Source of the DNA: Lytechinus pictus
Lineage: Eukaryota > Echinodermata > Echinoidea > Temnopleuroida > Toxopneustidae
DNA length: 64,000 nucleotides
Direction of reading: 5' to 3'
NCBI RefSeq assembly: GCF_037042905.1
Contig: NC_087247.1
Location: forward strand, 64,503,420 to 64,567,419
In this document: in pieces, positions 46,242 through 58,602 of the stretch
Layout of the letters: every line of letters starts with the position of its first letter
How positions within the stretch are numbered: the first letter of the stretch is position 1
Translations under genes and position numbers: made by a program
Notes under the pieces: generated by a model
Database searches by the model: none
Seen by the model: the letters and a program-made list of their open reading frames with translations, nothing else
What the model was told of the DNA's origin: nothing

Positions 46242-46851
46242 AGATCAAGTCCACCCCAGAAAAATGTTGATTTGAATAAATAGAGAAATATCAAACTGGC
46301 AAAACGCTGAAAATTTCATCAAAATTGGATATAAAATAAGAGAGTTATAAGACATTTTAAAGTTTTGTATATATTTTTCACAAAACAGTGATATGCGCAA
46401 CTCAGTGGCATGCAAATGAAATGAGTCGATGATGCCCCTCACTCACTATTTCTTTTGTTTTTATTGTTTAAATTATACAATATTCCATTTTTTTTTATAG
46501 ATTTGACAAAAACGCCCAACTTGACCATCATTTAGTATTAAACAATGCTAATTCAGTGTTCAGGGAGGAATTAATCACTGTTTCACTTGACAATAAGGAG
46601 AAAATTAGAATATTTCATGTTTCATATAATAAAGTAAAAAAGAAATAGTGAGTGGATGAGGTCATCAGTCTCCTCATTTGCATACCCACCAGGATGTGCA
46701 TATAACTGTTTTGTGAAATTAAGCAAAACTTTAAATTGTCGTAACTTTCTTATTTTACATCCGATTTTGATGAAATTTTCAGTGTCATGCTGGTTGAATT
46801 TTTCTGTTTGCATTCAAATCAACTTTTTGTTGGGGTGGACTTAATTGTCCT
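46242..46851. mobile_element. Fold-back MITE family A, near full length
   Basis: TTAA-AGATCAAGTCCACCCC at left and TTGGGGTGGACTTAATTGTCCT-TTAG at right, with both arms present. Confidence 0.9.
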
Positions 46852-47079
46852 TTAGAAATAAGTATAATGTTCGACAGTGAATTATAGGGGGAAAAAATAC
46901 AGGCCTTCCCCGGTTCACGAGAAATGTTGGGGCATATAGTTTACATTTGAAAAAGTCCGATAAATTTGAACATGACTTGTACAACATTGGGGCGAGTACC
47001 TTTTCCATTTATATTTTGGGGCTTCGTTCTATTCTCTTATGGCAGTGTACTACGGAATACCAAAGCTAATGGCAACATA

Positions 47080-47333
47080 CACTGTAAAAGAATATTGGGT
47101 AAAATTTTAACCAGCACAAGGTCATTATGTGTCCATCCAAGTTTTGGCAGTATTTTACCCAATGCGGGAAGCATATTGTCCAGAAAGGTTTTTAAAAAAG
47201 CAGCAATTACTTTAGAATGGGCAAAATTTTCATCACACTGGATAAATAAAAATGCCCCAAAGAAATGCTCAATGTTGGTTGGACACAATAATTACCCTCA
47301 TTTAGCATTTTTACCCAATATTTGTTTAGAGTG
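47080..47333. mobile_element. MITE family D, copy 1
   Basis: CACTGTAAAAGAATATTGGG at left, the inverse of CACTCTAAACAAATATTGGG at right; arms also share TAATNATGTGTCCA. A second copy lies at 54159-54423 in the same orientation. The 131-codon frame across it is spurious. Confidence 0.82.
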
Positions 47334-48194
47334 TAGTACAGTGCTTGATTTCGCGCTGTGATAATGAAAAAGATTAATAATAAAACGAAACCACCATGCT
47401 CTACACTTCCAATAATCTCTTTGCATAAAACAAATACATATTGAAACTTGTTTGAACAACTCTAAAAAACTAGATGTAAACTTTTGGGATATTTGTGATT
47501 GCTGGTTCATGAAATGAAACAAATCAATTATTAATCAAAGCTCATTTCAGTCATCTCCAGCATTTCTTTATTACATTTTGTCTTTTGATAAAAAATTACC
47601 TTCCATAATTCACTTTCCCAAGCACGACTTCAAGCCATGGACGAGTGGTCTATGCCCTACGGTCTTAATTATTCGTGAATATTGTCTGAATTAGTATCAA
47701 TGTCAACTTAGCATGATCCTATATATCGCTATATCATGATTATTACACATCAGCTTGAGTGTATTATCTGAATCCATGGCGCGTCGGAAGCAATTTACGA
47801 TGGGGGGGGGGGGGGCAAAATATCCCAGGGTCCCCCCCTTTTTTTTGGGGGGGGGGGGTGGTCAAATATTTTTGGAAGCAACTAGGGCCGTATGCAGGAT
47901 TTTCTGGAGTTGAGGGAGATACGCAATATATTTTTCGAAGAATCCTAAACGCGAGGGAGACCTTGTCACCCAAATAGGGCGCCTATGCTGATATCTATAT
48001 TCCTCTGACAGGTCTGAGGAGTGAGGATATCTCATTTTCGCCATTTCTCTTTTCACTGTTTATTTCTTTCTTCTATTTTTCCTTTTATTTTTGTTCTTTT
48101 TTCTCACAAGGTGGTCATCCATCTGTCAATCGGCATTCTTATCGTAATGATGTACATTCTTATTTTTACAGTGACATATCATTCCCTGTATCAG
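47334..48194. other. Upstream region of the lengsin-like gene
   Basis: Contains a poly-G MITE remnant at about 47800-47860. I could not find a counterpart of the paralogue's first coding exon (MNKTGHS), so the 5' exon of this gene is either farther away, replaced, or lost. Confidence 0.4.
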
Positions 48195-50142
48195 GAATGG
48201 ATCTGAATAATATCCTTGAGATAATCAAAGAGGAAAATCTTTTGGCAATTCGCTTCGAGCAGACTGACACCAATGGAATTGCAAGGTCCAAGCTTGTTCT
48301 GGCTAGACATTTTAAGGAGAAGGCTACTAAGGGGCTTAACTTTGTTCTGTGCCACCTAGCCTTTGATGTTCAGCTAAATGTACTTGCACCGAATACTGGT
48401 TATGCAGAGGAAATAGGTTTTGCTGATGCTGTCATGTTTCCTATCTTTGAATCCTTTCAAGTTCTTCCATGGTTGAAACGCACAGGTAATTTTAACTCTA
48501 AAATTGTGATTTGATATCCTTTAATCAAAACTACAATAAATCTCCCACAGTTAGTGAGAGACTGGTATAAAGAATGTGAACACAATACATATAAGTTATT
48601 TCATCGCCGAGGCATCTGTCGAAGAAATGTCATGTATGCCCTTTATTGAAAAAAAGGAAGTGCATGTACAACGAGCTTTCATCTTGGATAGTACAAAATA
48701 CATCCTGAACTTTTGAAAGATGTGCGAAAGTCCCATTTGATTAGCTTTTGACTAACTTTAAAGCGGAATTGTATTTTGTATGTATGGAATTAGGGGATAG
48801 ATTGGGTTTATGATCTAACTTTCTAACTTAATGAAATATGGACAAGTGAAATTTGTGAACAGATCGAGTGGCATTGCAAATTTCTACGAAATCGTTATTT
48901 GTATGCATATTATCATATCGCCTTTATTCAAGCCAAGTGAAACTTTATGATTTTTTTTAGAGAACGGTGATAAGATCAGTTTCTTCATAAAAATATATCA
49001 GACTGAGTACTTTACTTGAACAAAGCTATCTTCTTGACTATGCAATGTTTTTTGTGATTTCGATTTTTATCATTTTGAAAACAGGTCGAATCCTGATCGA
49101 GCCAACTTGGAAAGGTTCCGACGTAGAGGGTCATCCAAGAGTTGTAGCTCGCAGACAGTTGGAGAAACTGAGGCAACTCGGTATATCTCTCTACTCAGCT
49201 CACGAACATGAATTCTACGTGGTGGATAAAGAAACAAAGAAGCCACTCAACGAGGATAAAAACGCACATTCTGCTATTCGAGATACACCATACCATAATC
49301 TTCTTAACAAGTTCATGGAGTATCTTCCTAAGGTTGGTGTAGATGTTGAGCTAGTCGAGAACGAATATGGGCCTGGTCAACTCGAAATCTCTTACAAACC
49401 TGCTTTTGGAATAAGTGCTGCTGATAATGCCCACACCTACAAGACATCTATCAAAGAAATTGCCATTCTAAATGGATATATGGCATCTTTCATGTCTAAG
49501 CCTTATCCTAACAAATCTGGTTCATCCAGTCATTTTAATCATTCTCTTTGGGATATCAATGAGAAAGTTCCACTCCTTTACGATGCAAACGATCCATTGT
49601 CTCTTTCTGAAACAGGCCAACACTGGATCGCTGGCATCTTAGCTCATGCTCCCGCTATTGAAGTTCTTATGGCTCCTACCGTCAACTGTCTCACTAGGGT
49701 CACCCCACATGCTTTTGCTCCAATCAACGCTACCTGGGGCTTCGACAACCGTACGTGTGATATCCGTGTAAAAATCAACGGTCCAGAAGGAACCTACATT
49801 GAACATCGCGCTGGAGCCGCTGGATGCAACCCATACCTATCTCTGGCTGCAACAGTTGCAGCTGGGATTGATGGCATTGTCAACAAGCTCAAATTGCCAC
49901 CACAGGTCACTGGTGATGCCTGTGAAGAAGCCGACATTCCTCCAAAAACAGCCAACCTCCCAGCAAACATGGAGGACGCCCTCACTGCTTTGACCAACGA
50001 TGAAACAATCTGTGATGCTCTGGGTAAAGATTTCATCAAATGCTTCACAGCGGTGAAAAAGTGCGAAGCTAAGCAGGCGAGGGAAGCTGAAGCTAGAGGC
50101 GACAAAGATTGGGCCTTCAATTTCTATTTTGAATATCTGTAG
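48195..50142 (+). CDS. LGSN-like: Lengsin / type-I glutamine-synthetase-like protein
   Basis: Two recognised coding exons: 48195-48485 (acceptor TATCAG|GA, donor ACAG|GTAAT) and 49085-50142 (acceptor AAAACAG|GT), joined in phase. With ATG at 48197 the product is about 448 residues, normal for the family. The N-terminal beta-grasp is in exon 2 (IRFEQTDTNGIARSKLV). The catalytic-type fold is in exon 3: HEHEFYV (about 136-141), ENEYGPGQLEI (about 188-198), GSSSHFNHSLWD (about 243-253), then VNCLTRVTPHAFAP, DNRTCDIRV and IEHRAGAAGCNPYLS. Vertebrate lengsin is a lens protein without synthetase activity, and invertebrate relatives are widespread; activity here is undetermined. A short 5' coding exon may be missing from view. 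Confidence 0.9.
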
Positions 50143-50327
50143 GTTACCTGTTGATCAGAAGGCTAAAGCTTAATCAAATGCGGCAAAATCTGAGACAAAA
50201 TGATATTATAAAATACCCGCGCTATTTGAAAATCTTATTACATCTTGCTTGTTACATCTTTATTTTTCCTGATTTTACAAGCAAGTGTGCATGTCATGCT
50301 AGGAAAAAAATCTGTAGGGCCTTAATC
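50143..50327. other. 3' flank of the lengsin-like gene
   Basis: Homology with the paralogue stops within a few bases of the stop codon. No clear AATAAA signal was noted in the first 180 bp. Confidence 0.4.
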
Positions 50328-50760
50328 GGGGGGGGGGGGGCACTTCCATTAACGAGTTGATATCACGCGCGACCAAAGAAACACACAAAAGGGTATATTT
50401 TTCAAGATTGGGAACGTTACGTACGTAACGTAATAAGGATGTAAACAAAACTAAAATACTGAAAAAGGGTATATATTTCGCGAGGAAAGTTATGTGTTTA
50501 CGGTCCAATTTGCGAGGGTATAAAAGCACTGAAATGGTATAGAAAGAATGTACTTTTTGCTCTAAAACTGCGACGGAACATACGTGATTTTATTTTATTT
50601 TTTACCTGCAAGTAACTAATTCGTGAAATCATCGCTGTTAAGGAGGTCAAATCAAGGGAATGCTTGTCAAGGATACCGTTTTGTTTTTAATACTTTTTAA
50701 GGGTAGGGTTTACACGCCAATACTTGTTAAGGTTAATTAGCACTTAATTTTTTACAGTGT
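50328..50760 (+). mobile_element. Truncated copy of the 8-bp-TSD element (see 58603-59163)
   Basis: G-run, then CACTTCCATTAACGAGTTG, CGCGCGACCAAAGAAACAC, ACGTTACGTACGTAACG and later CAATACTTGTTAAGG. The right terminal repeat is gone. Confidence 0.75.
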
Positions 50761-51256
50761 GTGGGTGTGGGTGCGTGTGCGCATGCAGCACATTTCTTGA
50801 TATCCTTCTGTATCAACATTTATACTTATCATGTTTTTCTGTTTTTACACAAACTTGGTTGGAAAAAATTGTGTTTTTAAATCTCTGTCCCCTAATAACG
50901 GAATGCCTACTTTTTTTTTCTTTTTTTAACTTTGAATGAAAAGTACCACAACATTGCTTAAAACGTGTCATTCCATTGTAAAGCCTGTCAAAATTTGATT
51001 TGAAATAATTTTTCGTGTTGGTCCTTAAAGTCTCCTCTATCAGAGGACACGAAAAGGAAAACGATATTATTCACGCTCGAATGTTCAGACACTGACATTT
51101 TTGTATAGAGTGACAAATGACTTTGCACCAAAACTGATCGAGCATATCTGGGCAAACTGAAAGCAGTAGTCTGAAAGGATTACTCCCATTGAAATGATTT
51201 TTTTCCCATTATGATTATGTTAGAATTATGTGTCTAGTATGTTGCAGTCAAGTGCA

Positions 51257-51378
51257 CTTTTCCCTACGGCGGCCATACGACTATAATCGAAAACAATCGT
51301 TTTATTCATTTTCATGCAAACCTCCTATATATGTAGCTGGTAAACAAATAATAAAACGGCCGCCGTAGGGGAAATATG
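51257..51378. mobile_element. Short MITE with TTTCCCCTACGGCGGCC termini
   Basis: TTTTCCCTACGGCGGCC at left and GGCCGCCGTAGGGGAAA at right enclose about 85 bp. Confidence 0.75.
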
Positions 51379-51666
51379 ACTGTGTCATTAGTATTATGAT
51401 TTGCTTTATGGTTTTCTGATTAATATTGACGTATATATATATTATTTTTTTAATAAACTTAATTGTTGGATATGAATTAAAATGAGCACAGATAATGAAC
51501 AAGGCTTCGACTATATAAACCAACAGATTTCTCATTACAAAAGGTAGAGCAGAATAAAATCATGAAAATAATTAATTTAGTACTGTTTTTACTGAATATC
51601 TGGTCTCTATATTATTAATTTAACTACTTCGTAAAATAATACTTCAACTGTCGTGCCCTCTCTTTG

Positions 51667-52284
51667 TAGGGATGCTCCTTGCTGATAATATTTATATCTA
51701 AATAGATATAGTAAAATTCACATAGCAAAATATTGAAAATTTCATCAAAATCGGATAGCAAATAGCGAAGTTATTGAATTTTAAAGTTTTTTTTTGAAAA
51801 AAGCTGTATGTATACATCGTCATTAATATTCATCAGGTGTGCTGATGATTCCACATCCCCGCATCCATTTTTATGTTATTACATGAAATCATAATTGTTT
51901 CATTTTTTTCATTCATGTGTGAATGATAAAAATATAAATGATAAAATGTCATTATGATGAAATAAGTGGCGCAATGTATAACTAATGCACTCAATCAATT
52001 GTCAATCCAAATTTTTTATAGTTCTTGGTAGAATATTGTTGAATAAACCTGATTTTATATAATAAAATACAAAATAACAAGTGGGGATATGACATCATCT
52101 GCCCACCTAATGAATATTCATAAAGACATGCCTAGAACTGTTTCACCGGAATAATGCAAAACTTTAAAATTCAATAACTTTGTTATTTGTTATCCGATTT
52201 TGATCAAATTTCAGTTCAGCATTTTGCTTTGTGAATTTTACTCTATGTATTGAAATGAAAGTAGCTTCAGCCTGGAGCAACCCT
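51667..52284. mobile_element. Fold-back MITE family C
   Basis: The right end is GGAGCAACCCT-TTAA; the left end has the decayed inverse (AGGGATGCTCC). The arms share AAAATTCAC, CATCAAAATCGGAT, GAAGTTATTGAATTTTAAAG and TAATATTCAT. It is a third fold-back family with a TTAA target. Confidence 0.82.
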
Positions 52285-54158
52285 TTAAGTCGGATGGGTG
52301 GATTTTTTAATATTTTTGATCATGATAAAGTTTTTTATTTATTTTCGTCTCCTCTCCTTCATTCGCGCTCTCACTCTCTCTCCTACTTTCATTTTTCTTA
52401 ATGTATTCCACATTCTGCACCCTTTCTCTCTCCTTCTCTTCCTGTGTTTATTCCTTTCTTCCCATTCCCAGTCATTAATTATTTTCTTGCAACTAGATTT
52501 AAAGATTAGACACAATTCAATCATTACAGATTTGTATTATGATGTTATTACGTTTTTGATCACTAATTTTGTTGTGTAATCATAATTATTGCAATTCAAA
52601 ATTTTATAAATTGACCCCTTCAGCCTTTACTGATAGTCATTATGAGCATGGATAGCAATAAAAATAAAATAAGAATAATAAAAAAGTGCTTTAATACTGT
52701 ATAAGTATAGCCTTCATTGCCTCCGAAAAACAGAAATGAAAGGGATAATGTGCACCAATCTGCCACCGTACCATGCATGCCAATTTTTCGCCAATTCAGC
52801 TGAGCTGAAGTTAAGTACCGCAGGACGTTCTCCACTTATCCACAGTTAGTACAGAATGATCTACTTTCTGATTGAGTCTATCCGGGTTGAACAAAATAAC
52901 CCTTAAATTATATAGTTTTAACGTCTCATGGTGTGAATATAAAACGTGCATGGCATTGGTATTGACGTTTGTAAGGAGTTTACAAGGCGTTCGTAAGGAG
53001 TAAATTGGAAGGGGTATGCGAAACAAACAGGGGGAATCGAAGAACTTATAAAACACCACTGACTATTCATCCAAAGTTTGCCCGAATATCGGGGAGGCAA
53101 CCCGATACTTCACAATTGACATTACAAATACGACCGACGTGTATAATATGCATTTCTTTTATTGATATATACATAGGCTTATCAATCAGTATGCCATATA
53201 GAATTAATCTACTGGATGATTATAACAGCAAAATATCATACATGTATAAGAAAAAATATCAGTGATGAAAAACTTTCATATTTCAGATAGTCATATTAAG
53301 GACTTTCTGAAATCCTGAAAGCTTTTATCGTATGTATGTTCACGCGTAGTGAAAACTAAATGATAAAAGATAATCGTAACGTGGATCAAAATTAATCATA
53401 GAATACAATCTTCTAATATAAAGGCTGATCCAGACCGTAGGCCTATATGTGTTAGGCTTGAATAAAAATGAGAATGACTTCTAAATTACATTACAACTAT
53501 AAATAATTTTATCATACTAATCAAAGTTAAAAATCATTGACGCCCTAAGTACCAGTTGTAAAGTCTTTGTTCATTAAAAAATAACCCTTGCTTTCGTTTT
53601 CATGATTTCCAGAACCAAATTGATATCTACAACTCTACATCGATGTATTTTCTCGTGCAAAATGCGGGAAAACTATACCAGGCAAAATTAGAAGAAGAAA
53701 AACCCAAATTCGTCGATTGAACAAAGAATATAGGCGGTGTCAAGATGAAAAATTATGTTCATAAAATTTCTAAAAATTATATGGATTATTTCGTCTCATG
53801 GAGTGAAAGTTCCACTTTTTGTTCGTAACCTCATCTTTGTCTCTATCAAATGCCTGATGTAGGCATATAAAGAGATGTTTTATACCAGATATATAATACA
53901 ACATTGGAAGGTATAATACTTCATTCCAGTTGCAGAGCATAGAAAATGTAGAATAGGGGCGACTTTTATAAGTATAGTGTATTTTACAAGAATAAAATTA
54001 AGATCTCATTTATTTCTGTTACTTAACTAAATTAAAGTAGATGATAAAAACGAGAGGTATGGGTTGAGTGTTGCTACAATAACCCTATCATTATCATACA
54101 TCACCCTTTTGTCGTCAGCTCACATTTAAAATTTGAAAGTATCATAGCGCCATCCCTG
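52285..54158. other. Unassigned interval between the lengsin-like genes
   Basis: CT-rich at 52350-52470; otherwise AT-rich unique DNA. Reading frames up to 93 codons show no family features. Confidence 0.35.
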
Positions 54159-54423
54159 CACTGTAAAAAAGATATTTGGTAAAATTTTTACCACCACGAG
54201 GGTAATTATGTGTCCAACCAATTTTGGGCAGTATTTTGCACAATGCGGGAAGCATATTGCCCAGTAAGGTTAAAAAGGAAGCAGCAGTTACTTCAGAATG
54301 AGCAAAATTGTCATCAAACTGGATAAATAAAAATGCCCCCCCCCCCCAAAATCCCAATATTGGTTGGACTGTTGGACACATTACCCTCATGGAGCATTTT
54401 CACCCAATATTGTTTTTAGAGTG
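54159..54423. mobile_element. MITE family D, copy 2
   Basis: CACTGTAAAAAAGATATTTGG to CCCAATATTGTTTTTAGAGTG, collinear with 47080-47333. Confidence 0.82.
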
Positions 54424-55003
54424 CATGCTTCCTCCAATAGTATTAAATGTTTGAATGCGAATGTAAAATAACAAATTACGAGATAAAATTCACCCTGTAT
54501 AATTTATTTATCATTTCGCCAACGTCATTATTATCACTATAATGAATAATTGATATAGTTTCTCGGAAACATCTACATTCTAGCTTAAGATATCATATCT
54601 ATTTTTATTACGTCAACAATATTTTAATCTTATCAAATCAATATTTTATACTGAATTTTATATGTTTCATTTTACACATTTCTCACTTTATGAATACAAC
54701 CTAAAATTGAAGTGTATACTGACCAATCGATATTTTAACGTGTAATATTTTACTCAATAGTAAAATACTCAATATTAAACATCGACAACGGTAGCAAATA
54801 TTGGGAGACAAAATGTTTCTTTCTGATTCTTGAAAACTTCATTGAATTTCTAAAGTGAAAGTTATTAGATCCAATAATCAATTTAAGATATTTCATTTTT
54901 TTTAACGGTACACCGATTCTGACAAAATCAAACTTGGTCCAGATGGAAAAGGTTTAGAAATTGTGGTTTGCATACAACCTTGGCCGATTTCTTTGCCCCT
55001 TAA

Positions 55004-55529
55004 AGTTCAAGTCCACCCCAGAAAAACGTTGATTTGAATGAATAGAGAAAATTCATCTAAATCGGATCTAAAGTTATAACATTTTAAAGTTTCGCTTATT
55101 TATCCCCAAAAAGTGATATGCACAACTCAGTGACATGCAAATGAGACAGCTGATGATGTCCCTCACTCACCATTTCTTTTCTTTTTTATTGTTTGAATTA
55201 TACAATATTTCATTTTTCTTGACCAACAAGGACCAACTTGACTGAACCATATAGTATTAAACAATACTTATTCTACATGTTCAGGGAGGAATTATTTGTG
55301 TTCATCTGACAATGATGAGAAAATTAAACTATTTCATATTTCACACAATGAAATACAAAATAAATAGTGAGAGGATGAAGTCATCAGTCTCATCATTTGC
55401 ATACCGACCAGGATGTGCATAATGTTTTATGAAAGTAAGCGAAACTTTAAAAAGTAATCATTTTATTTTTTTATCCGATTTTGATGAAATTTTATATGCT
55501 TGTTGGATTTTTCTCTCTGGACATATCCT
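55004..55529. mobile_element. Fold-back MITE family A copy
   Basis: TTAA-AGTTCAAGTCCACCCC at left; the right arm ends GGACATATCCT with a decayed TTAA (TCAA). Both arms are recognisable, with small deletions. Confidence 0.85.
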
Positions 55530-57013
55530 TCAACTATTACTTTGTCTCCCTCTATTCAACGAGTAACCCATAATCATGATAATAGTAACGTACAAAGGAA
55601 GATGTTTGACCCCTGAAGCTATTTGCCGTTCTATACCATACAACAAATAACCTACAAGTATTCAAAATAGAAGTTGAAGGCCCAATCTTTGTCGCCTCTA
55701 GCCTCAGATTCCCTCGCCTGCTTAGCTTCACACATTTTCACCGCTGTGAAGCATTTGATAAAATCTTTACCCAGAGCATCACAGATTGTTTCATCGTTGG
55801 TCAAAGCAGTGAGGGCGTCCTCCATGTTTGCTGGGAGGTTGGCTGTTTTTGGAGGAATGTCGGCTTCTTCACAGGCATCACCAGTGACCTGTGGTGGCAA
55901 TTTGAGCTTGTTGACAATGCCATCAATCCCAGCTGCAACTGTTGCAGCCAGAGATAGGTATGGGTTGCATCCAGCGGCTCCAGCGTGATGTTCAATGTAG
56001 GTTCCTTCTGGACCGTTGATTTTTACACGGATATCACACGTACGGTTGTCGAAGCCCCAGGTAGCGTTGATTGGAGCAAAAGCATGTGGGGTGACCCTAG
56101 TGAGACAGTTGACGGTAGGAGCCATAAGAACTTCAATAGCGGGAGCATGAGCTAAGATGCCAGCGATCCAGTGTTGGCCTGTTTCAGAAAGAGACAATGG
56201 ATCGTTTGCATCGTAAAGGAGTGGAACTTTCTCATTGATATCCCAAAGAGAATGATTAAAATGACTGGATGAACCAGATTTGTTAGGATAAGACTTAGAC
56301 ATGAAAGATGCCATATATCCATTGAGAATGGCAATTTCTTTGATAGATGTCTTGTAGGTGTGGGCATTATCAGCAGCACTTATTCCAAGAGATTTCGAGT
56401 TGACCAGGCCCATATTCGTTCTCGACTAGCTCAACATCTACACCAACCTTAGGAAGATACTCCATGAACTTGTTAAGAAGATTATGGTATGGTGTATCTC
56501 GAATAGCAGAATGTGCGTTTTTATCCTCGTTAAGTGGCTTCTTTGTTTCTTTATCCACCACGTAGAATTCATGTTCGTGAGCTGAGTAGAGAGATATACC
56601 GAGTTGCCTCAGTTTCTCCAACTGTCTGCGAGCTACAACTCTTGGATGACCCTCTACGTCGGAACCTTTCCAAGTTGGCTCGATCAGGATTCGGCCTGTT
56701 TTCAAAATGACAATGATCAAAATCATAATAATAAACAACAACACAGTCATATTCAAGATGGTGATAACGTACAAGAAATTTGAATTTATTTGGAGTAAAA
56801 ATTAAAGAAAGCAAGATTACTATAATTACCATAACATTTTAATTTCATGGATTTTCAGTAATCCTCTTCGGTTTAGGCGTAAGGCAGAGTCCATACTGGG
56901 GGTCAAGTGCCACAAGCCCCAAATTAATACTCCCGTGTTGAACCTATAGCTAGTTGGTCTAATGCAGAGACGAACCTCGAAAATGAGATGTGCGTTTGAA
57001 TGGAAAACTCATT

Positions 57014-57178
57014 CCTGGGGAGCGTTTCATCAATATTTTCATCCGACAAGTTGTCAGATCTGACATCTTTCCATGATTTTGATTGGCTGAGAGGCACTGT
57101 TCCTATGGTAACTGTCGGATAAAATGGGACTTGTCGGATAAAACGTCCGACAAGTCCTTTCATGAAACGCCCCCCAGG
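57014..57178. mobile_element. 165-bp MITE GGGGCGTTTCAT type, intron 2 of the pseudogene
   Basis: CCTGGGGAGCGTTTCATCAA at left and CATGAAACGCCCCCCAGG at right; inner repeats of GACAAGT and GTCGGATAAAA. The flanks share only TCAT, so the TSD is unclear. Confidence 0.8.
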
Positions 57179-58214
57179 TCATCCTTACATTATTTTGTTT
57201 CGGGTTAATGTCATAGGGTACAGAAACTACGTGGGAGTAAAAACCTAAAGCTGTTTGATTACTTTCATGAGTAAGGATTCAGGATTAGATATATACTCAC
57301 CAACTATTATTATCGAAATAAACTATCTCTAAGATTCGGTTTAGGGGGCTTAGGTTACCTGTTCGTTTCAACCATGGAAGAACTTGAAACGTGTCGTAAA
57401 TAGGAAAAGTGACAGCGTCTCCATAACATATCTGCTCTGCATAGCCAGAATTGGTGGCAACATTTAGCTGAACGTCAAAAGATAGATGACAGAGGATGAA
57501 CTGAAGCCCTTCCGTTGCATTTTCTTTAAAATGCCTAGCAGGTACAAGCTTAGACTTTGAGATCCCATTAGTGTCAGTCTGCTCGAAGCGTACTGCCAAA
57601 AGGTTTTCCTCTTTGATGATTGCAAGGATTTTATTAAGATCCATTCCTGCTGGGAAAGAAGGAAACCATAAAAAGATTTGAAAGGGGTGGTTTACGTCGA
57701 TCTAGTTTATAAATTAGAACCAATATCTGATCCAAAAACATTTTAATACATTACTTGACACATGTTTATAGAAATCAATTTACTAGTTCTCTCGAAACGA
57801 AATAACAGTACGCCCCACTTTTTAATTTTTTCCAAGTTAGCGTATTTCATCAACGAATAAATTATGAAATTATTAATTAATATTATTTTTGATGTTATAA
57901 CCTTGATATTTTTTTCATATTCAAGTTCAATGGTTTGTATAAAAAGTGTGTGTTCGTTATTTAACTATTCATTGCATAGGTGATGTTTCCAGTGAGTTTT
58001 ATCTTCATCTGTTCATGTTTGTAACTGCACAAGAAAAAAAAGATTCTATGTAAAAGTTGAAGTGTGAAATCTTACTACGAGAATGTTGAAGGAGATACTG
58101 CTTCATAATATGCCTACATTCATGTATTGTATTGTATTTGTAAATCATTTGTAGATTTTTTCAAACAAGAGCACACCTAGTTACGAATATAGCATTTCCA
58201 TTTATCTGAATGCA

Positions 58215-58312
58215 GGATAAAAGAGCGTAGGTACCGCGGCTGGTGATCGAACCTCTGACTTTTCATTCATAGCCAGGCACATTGGACCACTCGGCCACGG
58301 CACCTCTCAGAT
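58215..58312 (-). mobile_element. tRNA-like SINE head
   Basis: Minus strand: GTGCCGTGGCCGAGTGGTC (A box of Leu/Ser type) and GAGGTTCGATCACC (B box). The anticodon arm has an oversized loop, so this is a SINE or tRNA pseudogene and not a working tRNA. Confidence 0.7.
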
Positions 58313-58602
58313 GTTATAAAAAACTTTATCAATTATTAATCGATTTGAAGAAAAATATCTTACCTGAATGTCCTGTTTTGTTCATGACGGCGTCACTTTT
58401 TTGTAATTCAAATCGCCAATATAGGCCTAAATAGATTGCCTTCGTCGGTATATGCTTTACACATCTGTTCCTTGGACGACGATTTTCGTTGAAAGATGCT
58501 TTTTCTTTAGCGATGACGATTATAGCGAAGTTAAATGAAATAATATTCGCGACGGAATTTCATAGGATTCTGTTTGGTGGTCTGGTCACGCTATACTGCA
58601 TG

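Larger units (their letters stand above)
55652..58385 (-). pseudogene. LGSN-like: Lengsin-like paralogue with a frameshifting 14-bp deletion
   Basis: Three exons: 58385-58364 (MNKTGHS, donor TCAG|GTAAGA), 57646-57359 (acceptor CCCAGCAG|GA, donor ACAG|GTAACC) and 56695-55652 (acceptor AAAACAG|GC), phases all matching. Exon 2 shows about 74% residue identity to the plus-strand copy, exon 3 about 99%. At about 56398, 14 bp present in the other copy (encoding YKPAF) are missing, so the frame closes shortly after GPGQLEIS. The remaining 240 residues are open in another frame. A second notable change is IEHH for IEHR at a position where glutamine synthetases carry an arginine. It is either a recent pseudogene, a polymorphic null allele or an assembly error. 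Confidence 0.85.

Noticed and set aside
46966..47361. 131-codon plus-strand frame near the lengsin-like gene
   Set aside because: It spans MITE family D and its flanks; no conserved features.
49794..50120. 108-codon minus-strand frame, repeated at the paralogue
   Set aside because: It is the antisense shadow of lengsin exon 3; its match in the paralogue only reflects nucleotide identity of the exon.
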